Below, piece after piece: positions 17,455 to 26,606 of a DNA stretch of 64,000 nucleotides. The translations under genes and the position numbers were made by a program. The stretch's first letter is position 1. Each line of letters starts with the position of its first letter. The stretch covers positions 3,024,501 through 3,088,500 of the forward strand of contig NZ_OX030782.1 of NCBI RefSeq assembly GCF_943733665.1, written 5' to 3'. This DNA comes from Aquimarina sp. Aq107 (lineage in GTDB: Bacteria > Bacteroidota > Bacteroidia > Flavobacteriales > Flavobacteriaceae). Under the pieces are notes generated by a model that was given only the letters and a program-made list of their open reading frames with translations, did no database searches and was not told where the DNA came from.

Positions 17455-17482
17455 AAAAAATCCCGCTAAAAAAGCGGGATTT
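17455..17482 (-). terminator. Intrinsic terminator of carB
   Basis: Arms AAATCCCGCT (17458-17467) and AGCGGGATTT (17473-17482), loop of five A, followed on the minus strand by a T run. It lies about 20 bp after the carB stop. Confidence 0.88.
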
Positions 17483-17504
17483 AAAATTCTATATTTTATT
17501 AAAA

Positions 17505-20357
17505 TTACTTACTTAAGTACATCTTACGTCTTGAATATAGATCGTAAAACTGATCATCTTTAAGATCATCAATAAATAAAATACTTTCTCCAGTACTCTT
17601 CATCTCTGGTCCAAGTTTCTTATTTACATTCGGGAACTTATTAAATGAAAATACAGGCTGTTTGATTGCATATCCATCCAAATGTGGTTTAAAATCAAAA
17701 TCCGTAACCTTCTTCTCTCCTAACATTACCTTAGTAGCATAATTTACATATGGTTCTCCATACGCTTTCGCTATAAAAGGTACTGTTCTAGAAGCTCTTG
17801 GATTTGCTTCTATGATATATACAACATCATCCTTTATAGCAAACTGTATGTTAATCAATCCAACCGTATTTAATGCTAAAGCAATTTTATGCGTATGATC
17901 CTTAATTTGTTGCATAACAAATTCTCCAAGGTTAAACGGCGGCAAGGTAGCATTAGAATCTCCTGAGTGTATCCCGCAAGGTTCAATGTGTTCCATAATA
18001 CCAATGATATACACATTCTCTCCATCACAGATTGCATCTGCTTCGGCCTCTATAGCTCCATCAAGGTAGTGATCTAATAATAATTTATTATTCGGTATTT
18101 TGCGCAACAAATCAACAACGTGTTCTTCTAATTCTTGTTTATTGATCACAATTTTCATTCCTTGACCACCAAGTACATAAGATGGACGTACTAATATTGG
18201 AAAATCTAAACGATCAGCAACTTCTAAAGCTTCATCAGCTGTTTCGGCAATATCAAACTCTGGATAAGGAATGTTATTTTCTTTTAATAAGGTAGAAAAA
18301 CTACCTCTATCCTCTGCTAAATCCAGTGATTGATAGGTTGTTCCAATAATCTTAATCCCATATCTATCAAGCTTTTCAGCAAGTTTTAAGGCTGTTTGCC
18401 CTCCTAACTGAACAATAACACCTTCTGGTTTTTCATGTCTAATGATATCATATATATGCTCCCAGAAAACAGGCTCAAAATATAACTTATCCGCTGTGTC
18501 AAAATCGGTAGAAACTGTCTCAGGATTACAGTTAATCATAATTGTTTCGTACCCACATTCTGCAGAAGCCAAAACTCCGTGAACACAACAGTAATCAAAC
18601 TCAATACCTTGACCAATACGATTAGGACCAGAACCTAATACTACAATTTTCTTTTTATCTGTTACAACACTTTCATTAGCTACAATAATCTCTCCGTCAG
18701 CCGTCTGTGTTTCAGCCTCAAAAGTAGAGTAAAAATATGGTGTTTGCGCCTTAAACTCAGCAGCACAAGTATCTACCAACTTATACACTCTATTGATCCC
18801 TAACTCATCTCTTTTGTTGTATACTTCGCTTTCATAACAACCAAGCATATGTGCAATCTGTCTATCTGCAAATCCTTTTTGCTTAGCTTCTAGAATCAAA
18901 TCTTTGGTTAATGATTGGATTGTATATGTTGAAATTTCTTTTTCTAATAAATATAATTCTTCATACTGTTTTAAGAACCACATATCTATTTTAGTAATCT
19001 CATATATTCTACTCAGCGGAATACCCATTTGGATTGCATCATAGATCACAAAAACTCGATCCCAACTGGCGTTGGTAAGCTTTTCGATTATTTGATCATA
19101 ATCTTTATATCCTTTTCCGTCTGCTCCAAGACCATTTCTCTTAATCTCTAGAGACTGAGTAGCTTTATGCAAGGCTTCCTGAAAAGAACGTCCAATTCCC
19201 ATTACTTCACCTACGGCCTTCATCTGAAGTCCCAATCTTCTATCAGATCCTTCAAACTTATCAAAATTCCAACGAGGTATTTTTACGATTACATAATCTA
19301 ATGTTGGCTCAAATAAAGCTGAAGTAGATTTTGTAATTTGATTATCCAATTCATCTAATGTATAGCCAATTGCCAGTTTAGCTGCTATTTTGGCAATAGG
19401 ATATCCTGTAGCTTTAGAAGCTAATGCCGAAGAACGAGATACACGTGGATTAATCTCAATTGCTATAATATCTTCATTTTCATCTGGACTTACAGCAAAC
19501 TGTACATTACATCCTCCTGCAAACTCTCCAATACTTCGCATCATATGAATTGCCATATCACGCATACGTTGATATGTTTTATCACTAAGAGTCATTGCTG
19601 GTGCAACGGTAATAGAATCACCTGTATGAATACCCATAGGATCCATATTTTCGATCGCACAAATAATTACCACATTATCATTAGCATCTCTTAATAACTC
19701 TAATTCATACTCCTTCCATCCTATCAATGCTTTATCAATCATTACTTCGTGGATAGGAGAAGTCTCTAACCCTCTAGTCAATAATTCATCAAACTCTTCT
19801 TCTTTATACACAAAAGATGCACCTGCACCTCCTAATGTATAAGAAGCTCTAATTACTAAAGGAAAACCAAACTCTTGAGCAATTTCTTTTCCTTTTAGAT
19901 AAGATCCTGCTGTAGCTTGTGGTGCCATTCCTATTCCGATCTTAAGCATTAGCTCTCTAAACTTCTCACGATCTTCTGTTATATTAATGGCATCTATATC
20001 TACACCTATTATCTCTACATCAAAATCCTTCCAAATTCCTTTCTCATCCGCTTCAATACAAAGATTTAATGCAGTTTGACCACCCATAGTCGGCAATACT
20101 GCGTCTATATTTGGATGTTTCTTAAGAATTTCGATAATAGATTTGGTATTCAATGGTTTCAGATATACATGATCTGCCATTGAAGGATCCGTCATTATAG
20201 TTGCTGGATTAGAATTTATCAATATGGTTTCTATTCCATCTTCACGTAAAGAACGTAAAGCTTGTGATCCGGAATAGTCAAACTCACATGCCTGGCCAAT
20301 AATGATTGGTCCTGATCCAATGATCAATATACTTTTGAGTTTTTCGTTTTTTGGCAT
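17505..20357 (-). CDS. carB: Carbamoyl-phosphate synthase large subunit
   Basis: Makes carbamoyl phosphate from bicarbonate, ATP and ammonia delivered by the small subunit, for pyrimidines and arginine. The two homologous ATP-grasp halves are clear: the first begins SILIIGSGPIIIGQACEFDY, the second VVLGSGPNRIGQGIEFDYCC (about residue 570), each with an EINPR or EANPRASR metal/ATP site. At 950 residues it stops just after MKSTGESILFIDDL and so lacks the C-terminal ~120-residue MGS-like allosteric domain of the 1073-residue E. coli enzyme; this short form is usual in Bacteroidetes as far as I know. No carA is present in the window. It lies downstream of rpmH on the same strand but behind a terminator. 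Confidence 0.97.
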   Translation of the reverse strand: MPKNEKLKSILIIGSGPIIIGQACEFDYSGSQALRSLREDGIETILINSNPATIMTDPSMADHVYLKPLNTKSIIEILKKHPNIDAVLPTMGGQTALNLCIEADEKGIWKDFDVEIIGVDIDAINITEDREKFRELMLKIGIGMAPQATAGSYLKGKEIAQEFGFPLVIRASYTLGGAGASFVYKEEEFDELLTRGLETSPIHEVMIDKALIGWKEYELELLRDANDNVVIICAIENMDPMGIHTGDSITVAPAMTLSDKTYQRMRDMAIHMMRSIGEFAGGCNVQFAVSPDENEDIIAIEINPRVSRSSALASKATGYPIAKIAAKLAIGYTLDELDNQITKSTSALFEPTLDYVIVKIPRWNFDKFEGSDRRLGLQMKAVGEVMGIGRSFQEALHKATQSLEIKRNGLGADGKGYKDYDQIIEKLTNASWDRVFVIYDAIQMGIPLSRIYEITKIDMWFLKQYEELYLLEKEISTYTIQSLTKDLILEAKQKGFADRQIAHMLGCYESEVYNKRDELGINRVYKLVDTCAAEFKAQTPYFYSTFEAETQTADGEIIVANESVVTDKKKIVVLGSGPNRIGQGIEFDYCCVHGVLASAECGYETIMINCNPETVSTDFDTADKLYFEPVFWEHIYDIIRHEKPEGVIVQLGGQTALKLAEKLDRYGIKIIGTTYQSLDLAEDRGSFSTLLKENNIPYPEFDIAETADEALEVADRLDFPILVRPSYVLGGQGMKIVINKQELEEHVVDLLRKIPNNKLLLDHYLDGAIEAEADAICDGENVYIIGIMEHIEPCGIHSGDSNATLPPFNLGEFVMQQIKDHTHKIALALNTVGLINIQFAIKDDVVYIIEANPRASRTVPFIAKAYGEPYVNYATKVMLGEKKVTDFDFKPHLDGYAIKQPVFSFNKFPNVNKKLGPEMKSTGESILFIDDLKDDQFYDLYSRRKMYLSK

Positions 20358-20407
20358 TTTGGTGTTGGTATTGAAATTTAAAAAAATAATTTAGGAATCA
20401 ACTAGAT

Positions 20408-20442
20408 ATAAAAAAAGGCGTTACTCCTAAAAGTAACACCTT
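20408..20442 (-). terminator. Intrinsic terminator of rpmH
   Basis: Arms AAGGCGTTAC (20415-20424) and GTAACACCTT (20433-20442) with one unpaired position, followed on the minus strand by a run of seven T. Separates rpmH from carB. Confidence 0.82.
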
Positions 20443-20467
20443 AAATATTTTCGTCGCACTACAATCA

Positions 20468-20626
20468 TTAGTGCTTATGTCTTAATTCTGAAGAAACAGA
20501 TAGCTTCTTTCTGCCTTTAGCTCTTCTACGAGCAAGGACTTTTCTACCATTAGCAGAAGCCATACGCTCTCTAAAACCGTGTTTGTTTTTTCTCTTTCTC
20601 TTCGATGGTTGAAACGTTCTTTTCAT
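20468..20626 (-). CDS. rpmH: 50S ribosomal protein L34
   Basis: A 52-residue basic protein too short for many gene callers. Translation starts [20 protein letters not shown] and continues with the [22 protein letters not shown] block that defines bacterial L34, ending SSELRHKH. It is a structural component of the large ribosomal subunit. A perfect Bacteroidetes promoter lies about 80 bp upstream (20703-20733) and a terminator follows. The nominal N-terminal extension of the plus-strand gene at 20801 runs antisense over it and is not real. Confidence 0.97.
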   Translation of the reverse strand: MKRTFQPSKRKRKNKHGFRERMASANGRKVLARRRAKGRKKLSVSSELRHKH

Positions 20627-20702
20627 TGCTATCTATCTTTATATATCTTCTTGAAATCTCTTTTTTGTAAAACTAGTTGGAATCTCATCCCAAAACTGCG
20701 GG

Positions 20703-20733
20703 CAAATATACGAAGAGTTTTTACTTTCACAAA
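20703..20733 (-). promoter_or_regulatory. rpmH promoter, consensus Bacteroidetes sigma-A type
   Basis: On the minus strand: TTTG, exactly 19 bp, then TATATTTG, matching the phylum consensus TTTG-N19-TAnnTTTG at every defined position. It serves as an internal reference for judging the small-RNA promoters elsewhere in the window. Confidence 0.8.
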
Positions 20734-20800
20734 CCTAAATATCAAAATATTTATAATTGTTTTTATTACCTTTGCCGCGACAAAAAAAATAATACATTTT

Positions 20801-21316
20801 ATGTACAACAAAAACATTAAATTAGTAATTGCAGCATTAATTGTTGGTACTGCCATTTGGCAAATGATAGAAGGATATATTGGAAACGGAATTATGCTGA
20901 TTTTACTAGCCTCGATTTTTGTCTTTTTATATTTTAAAAACGAATTAATTTTACTTTCATTCTTAAGATTACGTAAACAAGATTTTCCGGGAGCAAAAAA
21001 ATGGTTAGATAGAATTAAGGATCCTGAAAGTGCTCTTACTACTAAGCAACAAGGATATTATAATTATCTTTTAGGTATTATGTTATCACAAACAAATATC
21101 ACGCAAGCAGAAAAATATCTCAAAAAAGCTATAAAATTAGGGCTATCCATGAATCAAGATTTAGCCGTTGCTAAACTTAATCTTGCTGGTATTGCCATGA
21201 CCAAAAGAAGAAAAAGAGAAGCTCAAAATTTGCTTACCGAAGCTAAAAAATTAGATAAGCATGGTATGCTAAAAGAGCAAATCACTATGATGAAACAGCA
21301 AATGAAAAAGATTTAG
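20801..21316 (+). CDS. Small membrane protein with TPR-like region
   Basis: 171 residues starting MYNKNIKLVIAALIVG. Two adjacent hydrophobic segments (about residues 7-24 and 27-44) form a short membrane hairpin, followed by a cytoplasmic helical domain with tetratricopeptide-like repeats (QGYYNYLLGIMLSQTNITQAEKYLKKAIKLG, then AVAKLNLAGIAMTKRRKREAQNLLTEAKKLD). The N-terminus resembles DUF2892-type membrane hairpins. The ATG at 20801 is chosen because longer versions run across rpmH; a TACCTTTG -7 box at 20767-20774 lies just upstream. Role unknown; TPRs suggest a protein-protein scaffold at the membrane. Confidence 0.75.
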   Translation: MYNKNIKLVIAALIVGTAIWQMIEGYIGNGIMLILLASIFVFLYFKNELILLSFLRLRKQDFPGAKKWLDRIKDPESALTTKQQGYYNYLLGIMLSQTNITQAEKYLKKAIKLGLSMNQDLAVAKLNLAGIAMTKRRKREAQNLLTEAKKLDKHGMLKEQITMMKQQMKKI

Positions 21317-21463
21317 GCACACTAATTGTTCTTATAATTACGTTATCTAGTAGTTCAAAGGGTAAAATAAGGGCAGTACTAAATCTATAAATAATGTTTT
21401 AAGACACTAAAACTGTTATTTTTAAAGACTTTATAGTACATTAGCTCGCGTAATAAAGTTGTA

Positions 21464-22288
21464 ATGAAGAAAATATTAATTCTAGGAATACTTTTTTTAT
21501 ATATAGGAAATGTTTTTGGACAGCTAGAAAGAAAGATTCCTTTTTCAATTGCTGTTGCAGCCCATATCAAAAAATATAATTTAAAAAGTAATGAAGCATA
21601 CAAGGATCAAGATCTAGAATATGCTAAATTCTTATTTGATTCACTTGTTCAAAATCATCTGGTTGGAACTTATATGGATGATTTTAAGATGAGTCCTTTA
21701 AAAGGAGAACCAATCTCTTTTAAAGAAATTGAAAAACCTATATTCTTAATTACATATGCCACTTGGTGTGTTCCTGGTATTGGAGAAATACCAGCATTGA
21801 ATGACTTATCCGATAAATTTCATGATCAAATAGATTTCATTGTCTTATTCTGGGATACTAAAGAAAGATTAAAAGAAAAAGTAGGAGAGTATAGCGAAAA
21901 CATTCAACTCCTATATGTAAATGAGCTTACGAACCAAAATTCTTATATCATTAATAACCTTAAACACTCTCTTGGTTTTCCTATGATGTATTTTATGGAT
22001 AGTGACAAAAAATTATTAGATATTCGGAAAATTGTCACACACCATTCTAGCGAGACCCTTAGTAACTCTTATACTATACATTACAATTCATTATCCAAAG
22101 GTGTTTCTCTTTTAATAGCGGATTTAGATGCTAAAGGAGCGCTAGCAACTCCTGCAGAAGAAGATAAAAAAGAGCTTAAAATAAAAGGAGATACAAGAAC
22201 ACAAGAAGAGCGTGATATAGATGAAGAATATGAGCGTTATAGACGAGAGAAAGATTCTTTAAACAATCAGCGCGGTAATAATAAATAA
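21464..22288 (+). CDS. Thioredoxin-fold exported protein lacking second Cys
   Basis: 274 residues with signal peptide MKKILILGILFLYIGNVFGQ. The central part has a TlpA/redoxin-like fold: a beta strand PIFLITYATWC followed by VPGIGEIPALNDLSDKF, then strand IDFIVLFWD and the cis-Pro segment GFPMMYFMD. In place of the WCxxC redox pair there is WCVPG, so only one cysteine remains. The C-terminal ~45 residues are highly charged (EEDKKELKIKGD, ERDIDEEYERYRREKD) and probably unstructured or helical. It could still form mixed disulfides or be a non-redox binding protein. It stands alone in a plus-strand gap and converges with the TauE-like gene. Confidence 0.7.
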   Translation: MKKILILGILFLYIGNVFGQLERKIPFSIAVAAHIKKYNLKSNEAYKDQDLEYAKFLFDSLVQNHLVGTYMDDFKMSPLKGEPISFKEIEKPIFLITYATWCVPGIGEIPALNDLSDKFHDQIDFIVLFWDTKERLKEKVGEYSENIQLLYVNELTNQNSYIINNLKHSLGFPMMYFMDSDKKLLDIRKIVTHHSSETLSNSYTIHYNSLSKGVSLLIADLDAKGALATPAEEDKKELKIKGDTRTQEERDIDEEYERYRREKDSLNNQRGNNK

Positions 22289-22299
22289 AAACTTATCAT

Positions 22300-22668
22300 C
22301 TATTTCCCAAAAATCATTTTTAATGCTACGAGTAAAAGGATCCCTCCAAAAATCTTTTTTAGAGTTGCTTGGTTTACAGAAATAGCAAATTTACTTCCTA
22401 AATACCCTCCAATAATAAAGGTAATAGCCATTATAGCTGCAAACCTCCAATTTACGTGACCTTCTTTATAATAATTAAAAGCCGCCAATAAAGTTACTGG
22501 TACAGAAAGAACTGCTAAACTAGTTCCTTGTGCTTGATGCTGCGTAAAACCAACCCATAAAATTAATAGCGGTATCATCACAACACTACCACCAATTCCC
22601 ATCGTTCCACTAAGAAAACCAGCTAAAAGGCCTATAATTACTAATGAAATAACCGTCATTGTATCCAT
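22300..22668 (-). CDS. Half-length TauE/SafE-type membrane protein
   Basis: 122 residues with about four hydrophobic segments. The start (LLAGFLSGTMGIGGSVVMIPLL) carries the GxxxGxxGIGGG-like motif at the N-terminus of TauE/SafE sulfite/organosulfonate exporters, and the rest (HQAQGTSLAVLSVPVTLLAA, GGYLGSKFA) matches the N-terminal half of that family. Full proteins have about 250 residues with two such halves, so this is a single-repeat form that would need to dimerise. There is no sign of a broken second half nearby, so I regard it as a natural short form. The substrate is unknown. Confidence 0.85.
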   Translation of the reverse strand: MDTMTVISLVIIGLLAGFLSGTMGIGGSVVMIPLLILWVGFTQHQAQGTSLAVLSVPVTLLAAFNYYKEGHVNWRFAAIMAITFIIGGYLGSKFAISVNQATLKKIFGGILLLVALKMIFGK

Positions 22669-22739
22669 ACCACAATTTTACAATAATTGTAGTTATAGCA
22701 CTAAAAAAATGTATAAATATTTAGAAAGGTTAACGAGTA

Positions 22740-23687
22740 TTATTGTCCAACACCTGTTTTATAATATCCTTCTCTAGGTATTTTTATCAAGTATTCCTTT
22801 CCCGTACCATTATTAAGATGAGTTTCACGCAACCAAGGGTTATGCAATTTTAAAATCTTATAATTGATATTGTATTTAGCGGCAAACTCATTAAAATCAG
22901 CTATTGGCTCATCAACTAAAACATTAAAAGTAGGAATATATTCGTATAAATCATTTTTCGTAAAGTTAAATCCATACTTTTTAGGATTACTAAGAATTTC
23001 CTTTACCGCAGTGATTCTAAAAACATACCTTCCCGTTTCCTGACCTAAAAGAAGATCGTAATATGTTGTAGCATTTTGTCTTTTTAATTGCTTATTTATT
23101 CCTCCAGGACCAGCATTATAAGCTGCTGCAGCTAATGTCCAACTACCAAAACGCTTTTTAGCATTCTTCAAATACTTACAAGCAACTCTTGTTGATTTTT
23201 CGATATGGTATCGCTCATCAACGTTATTGTTTACTTCTAAACCATATTCCTTTCCTGTATTTTTTAATATTTGCCAAAAACCAGTAGCTCTAGCTGGAGA
23301 AACCGCCTGAGTTAAACTACTTTCTATAACCGCTAAATATTTAAAATCATCAGGAACACCTTCTTCTTTCAAAATTGGCTCTATAATCGGAAAATACTTA
23401 TTCGCTCTCTTAAAAAGCAATAATCCATTCGATTGCCAATAGGTGTTAACCAACAACTCCCTATCCATTCGTTCCCGAATATCTGGATTTTCTACAGGAA
23501 CTAATTCTCCTGCAAAATTCATGTTATCAGGCATAGGAACTGCATAGACATTGTAGTCATTAATCAATTTTTCTTCTAAAAGTTCCTGGGCAATAGGTTT
23601 CTGAGGCTCTTGTTGTGTAGCATTTACTAGAATACTGAAAGTAAATAGCACACCTAAAAAAACTAACATTTTTTTTATCATCTTCAT
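22740..23687 (-). CDS. Lytic murein transglycosylase (MltD-like)
   Basis: 315-residue exported enzyme that cleaves the glycan strand of peptidoglycan to 1,6-anhydromuropeptides. After a signal peptide (ending NATQ) the SLT domain shows the catalytic Glu in AVIESSLTQAVSPARATGFW, followed by GLEVNNNVDERYHIEKST, and AAAAYNAGPGGINK. The C-terminal region (VDEPIADFNEFAAKYNIN ... NPWLRETHL ... YLIKIPREG) resembles a divergent LysM-type cell-wall binding segment. ATGs at 23687 and 23681 are both possible starts. It is monocistronic by spacing. Confidence 0.9.
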   Translation of the reverse strand: MKMIKKMLVFLGVLFTFSILVNATQQEPQKPIAQELLEEKLINDYNVYAVPMPDNMNFAGELVPVENPDIRERMDRELLVNTYWQSNGLLLFKRANKYFPIIEPILKEEGVPDDFKYLAVIESSLTQAVSPARATGFWQILKNTGKEYGLEVNNNVDERYHIEKSTRVACKYLKNAKKRFGSWTLAAAAYNAGPGGINKQLKRQNATTYYDLLLGQETGRYVFRITAVKEILSNPKKYGFNFTKNDLYEYIPTFNVLVDEPIADFNEFAAKYNINYKILKLHNPWLRETHLNNGTGKEYLIKIPREGYYKTGVGQ

Positions 23688-23759
23688 CTTTAAGTAGGTT
23701 TTATTGGGGAATAAATTCTTAAGTTTCCAAAATAATGTAAAATATTGGAATATTGGCTA

Positions 23760-24419
23760 TTAATTCTCAATTATTTCTGGAAGATGCTTGTTAAACCAAC
23801 GCGCTCTATTAATAATCATCACATGAGTCCCTTTTTCTACGGTTATACAGTTATCAATATAAGAGATCGGAAAAACGATATCTTTACTACCATGGATATG
23901 AACAATTCCATCAATAACCTCTTCTTGATCCCAACAAACTATCTTCTCGATTGCCCAATCCAAATAAGTTTTGTCATTTACAGATAAATATTTTTGATAC
24001 ATCGCAGCTCTCTTTTTTGCAAAATCACCAAACGCCAGTTTCTCCCAATTATCTATTTTAGAAACCAATGATGTTGGCATCAATTTATATGCTTTTGTCT
24101 TTCTTACTAATCGCATTCGCTTAGGTAGTTCATGTTTTGTCTTAACACTAGAAATCACAACTAATTTACTAACATTAAGATACTTACTCATTTCTTGAAC
24201 CATAATACCACCAAAAGAAACACCAATAAGTACACATTTCTTATGTTCAATTTCCTCACACATTCGTTTTGCGTAAGATTCCATTGATTCATTTTTTTTG
24301 GGAATCTTCCATGGAATGGTATATGTTTTATACTTTTCTTCTGGGAGATTTATATATTCAAAAATAGATACGTCTGCAGCCATACCAGGAACAAAATAAA
24401 CATGGGTAACTTCCTTCAT
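23760..24419 (-). CDS. Alpha/beta hydrolase
   Basis: 219 residues, cytoplasmic. The fold signs are HVYFVPGMAADVSIF (oxyanion loop region), the nucleophile elbow CVLIGVSFGGIMVQE with Ser at residue 68, an acidic strand IVHIHGSKDIVFP, and the C-terminal catalytic His in VEKGTHVMIINRA. All three members of the triad can therefore be placed. Substrate unknown; likely an esterase or thioesterase-like enzyme. No operon partner; the lytic transglycosylase downstream is about 70 bp away on the same strand. Confidence 0.8.
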   Translation of the reverse strand: MKEVTHVYFVPGMAADVSIFEYINLPEEKYKTYTIPWKIPKKNESMESYAKRMCEEIEHKKCVLIGVSFGGIMVQEMSKYLNVSKLVVISSVKTKHELPKRMRLVRKTKAYKLMPTSLVSKIDNWEKLAFGDFAKKRAAMYQKYLSVNDKTYLDWAIEKIVCWDQEEVIDGIVHIHGSKDIVFPISYIDNCITVEKGTHVMIINRARWFNKHLPEIIEN

Positions 24420-24703
24420 ACTAGGTATTTTAACAATGGTTTATACGTTTTAAAGTTCTAATTTTCTTATCTTTGCAGCTCAAAACTATAGTAATACTTT
24501 ATCAGAAAAAAGTAAACAGGATATTAAATTATTGTAAAAGGGAAAATTTTAACTAACAAATCTTAGTTAGGCTAAGTAAGGAATACTAAAATTTAATCTA
24601 CACAATATCTTAATTTTTATAATTATTATCAGATTTCTGACAAAGAAAAATTATGAGTTTTAGAACCCATTTTAATTTTTATCAATAGTAAATTAAAAAA
24701 AAT

Positions 24704-25015
24704 ATGGAGAACATGAGCGATGTGGAATTAGAAATAGTAGACAACGAATTTTTAAGACAATTCGAAACTACTATTGAAGGTCAAAAATCAAAGATCGAAT
24801 ATGCTCAACAAGAGAGAAAAATATTCCTTACTAAACTCGTGATGAGCGAGGAACAAATGGAAAAGGGATATTCCGAAGAATTTATAGTAGCTGTTTTTAA
24901 TATTATCGAAGAACGTAATATTAGACTTGTTCCTACAAGCCCTATCATCGCAAAATTCATGCGAAAGAATAGAAGAAAATACAAAGATTTACTTCCTGTT
25001 GGAATCAACATATAG
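24704..25015 (+). CDS. GNAT-like (YidJ/COG2388-type) small acetyltransferase
   Basis: 103 residues. The N-terminal strands (EFLRQFETTIEGQKSKIEYAQ, KIFLTKLVMSEE) and the C-terminal RNIRLVPTSPIIAKFMRKNRRKYKDLLP resemble the small GNAT-like family of YidJ/Yjdj proteins, in which a basic-Pro-x-S/C-P motif follows the acetyl-CoA-binding helix. The usual R/Q-x-x-G-x-G/A pyrophosphate loop is poor here (MEKGYSEEF), so activity is uncertain. A TATCTTTG -7-like box at 24469 would give a long leader. A strong terminator follows. Confidence 0.6.
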   Translation: MENMSDVELEIVDNEFLRQFETTIEGQKSKIEYAQQERKIFLTKLVMSEEQMEKGYSEEFIVAVFNIIEERNIRLVPTSPIIAKFMRKNRRKYKDLLPVGINI

Positions 25016-25036
25016 AAGTATCTTTTAAAAACATCA

Positions 25037-25063
25037 AAACCTGCCATTCAGCAGGTTTTTTTA
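25037..25063 (+). terminator. Intrinsic terminator
   Basis: Arms AAACCTGC (25037-25044) and GCAGGTTT (25051-25058), loop CATTCA, followed by T run. Ends the 24704-25015 gene and is partly symmetric, so may also act on the opposite strand for mtaB. Confidence 0.85.
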
Positions 25064-25155
25064 TGTTCTATTAGTACTAATTTATCTAGTATAGACAAAA
25101 AACAACTCGTTTTCAGCCTAACAATCACACATACTTTTGAATCCTTAAAGCGGTA

Positions 25156-26469
25156 TTACTTTAAAAACTCAAACCGCACCAAACCATCATCATCAATATC
25201 TGTTAGCTGTACGGGACATAATGTATTTACATAAGAAGGGTTCCAAGGCATCTTTACCTTTACATAATTCTCTGTAAACCCATGAATATATCCTTCTTTA
25301 TTTTCTGACTCAAACAATACAGTTCTTTCTGTTTTCAATTGGCTTTCATAAAAAGCTCTACGTTTTTTAACAGACAAACCTCGCAACATTTTACTTCTCT
25401 TCTTTCTAACATCTTGTGGAACTACATTATCCAATGAAGCTGCTACCGTATTCTCTCGTTCAGAGTAAGTAAACACGTGTAAATAAGAAATATCCAATTC
25501 GGACAAGAAATTATAAGTGTCCAAAAAATGATCATCTGTTTCTCCTGGAAAACCAACAATCACATCAACCCCAATACACGCGTGAGGCATTACTTCTTTT
25601 ATTTTCTGCACACGATCTACATACAAATCACTTAAATACCTACGACGCATTAACTTTAATATTTCGTCATTACCAGACTGTAATGGAATATGAAAATGAG
25701 GTACAAATGTTCGTGATTTTGACACAAAATCAATCGTCTCATTCTTTAAAAGATTAGGTTCTATAGATGAAATACGAAGTCTTTCTATACCATCTACTTC
25801 ATCAAGAGCTTGTACTAATTCATAAAAAGTATGCTCGTGCTTCTTATTACCGAACTCTCCTTTTCCATAATCACCAATATTAACTCCGGTAAGTACTATT
25901 TCTTTAATACCTTTTTCAGAAATCTCTTTTGCATTTTTCAACACATTATTTAATGTATCACTACGAGAAATACCTCTTGCTAATGGAATTGTGCAATATG
26001 TACATTTATAATCACACCCATCCTGAACTTTTAAAAAAGCTCTCGTACGATCACCAATAGAATAACTCCCAACATAAAAATCTGCTTCCTCAATTTCACA
26101 AGAATGAACTTCTCCAAACTCATTCTTAGACAAGTCATTAATATAATCAGTAATTTTAAACTTCTCGGTAGCACCTAACACCAAATCCACTCCATCTACC
26201 GCAGCCAACTCTTCTGGCTTTAATTGTGCATAACAACCAACTGCAGCTACAAAAGCATCTGGATTTACTTTTTGAGCCTGTTTTACTATGGTTTTAAATC
26301 TCTTATCAGCATTTTCTGTTACAGAACAGGTATTAATCACATAGATATCGGCATTTTCAGAAAAATCTACACGATCAAAACCCTCATTCGTAAAATCTCT
26401 AGCTATAGTAGAGGTTTCCGAAAAATTCAGTTTACAACCTAAGGTATAAAAAGCTACTTTCTTTCTCAT
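25156..26469 (-). CDS. mtaB: tRNA t6A37 methylthiotransferase MtaB
   Basis: Radical-SAM enzyme that converts t6A37 to ms2t6A37 in tRNAs. The N-terminal UPF0004 domain shows FYTLGCKLNFSETS, VINTCSVTENADKR and AAVGCYAQ with three cluster-binding Cys; the radical-SAM domain shows QDGCDYKCTYCTIPLARG (CxxxCxxC) and LTGVNIGDYG; GVDVIVGFPGETD and the TYSERENTVAA segment follow, with a TRAM-like C-terminus. 437 residues is normal. I start at the ATG at 26469 rather than two upstream TTG codons. It is divergent from the peptide-binding lipoprotein at 26607. Confidence 0.95.
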   Translation of the reverse strand: MRKKVAFYTLGCKLNFSETSTIARDFTNEGFDRVDFSENADIYVINTCSVTENADKRFKTIVKQAQKVNPDAFVAAVGCYAQLKPEELAAVDGVDLVLGATEKFKITDYINDLSKNEFGEVHSCEIEEADFYVGSYSIGDRTRAFLKVQDGCDYKCTYCTIPLARGISRSDTLNNVLKNAKEISEKGIKEIVLTGVNIGDYGKGEFGNKKHEHTFYELVQALDEVDGIERLRISSIEPNLLKNETIDFVSKSRTFVPHFHIPLQSGNDEILKLMRRRYLSDLYVDRVQKIKEVMPHACIGVDVIVGFPGETDDHFLDTYNFLSELDISYLHVFTYSERENTVAASLDNVVPQDVRKKRSKMLRGLSVKKRRAFYESQLKTERTVLFESENKEGYIHGFTENYVKVKMPWNPSYVNTLCPVQLTDIDDDGLVRFEFLK

Positions 26470-26606
26470 CAACAATTATGAAGTCATTTCTGCAAAGACA
26501 GAAATCTATTTATATTTACACTTGTTTTTAACCAAAAGATCCCGACCTTCGTTAGTATCTTAGTTAAAAGCCGTCAAAGATACCAACAATAATCCGTTTA
26601 CTAAAA

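Noticed and set aside
20579..20800. N-terminal extension of the 20801 gene
   Set aside because: It is antisense to rpmH and its promoter; the real start is the ATG before the first membrane helix.
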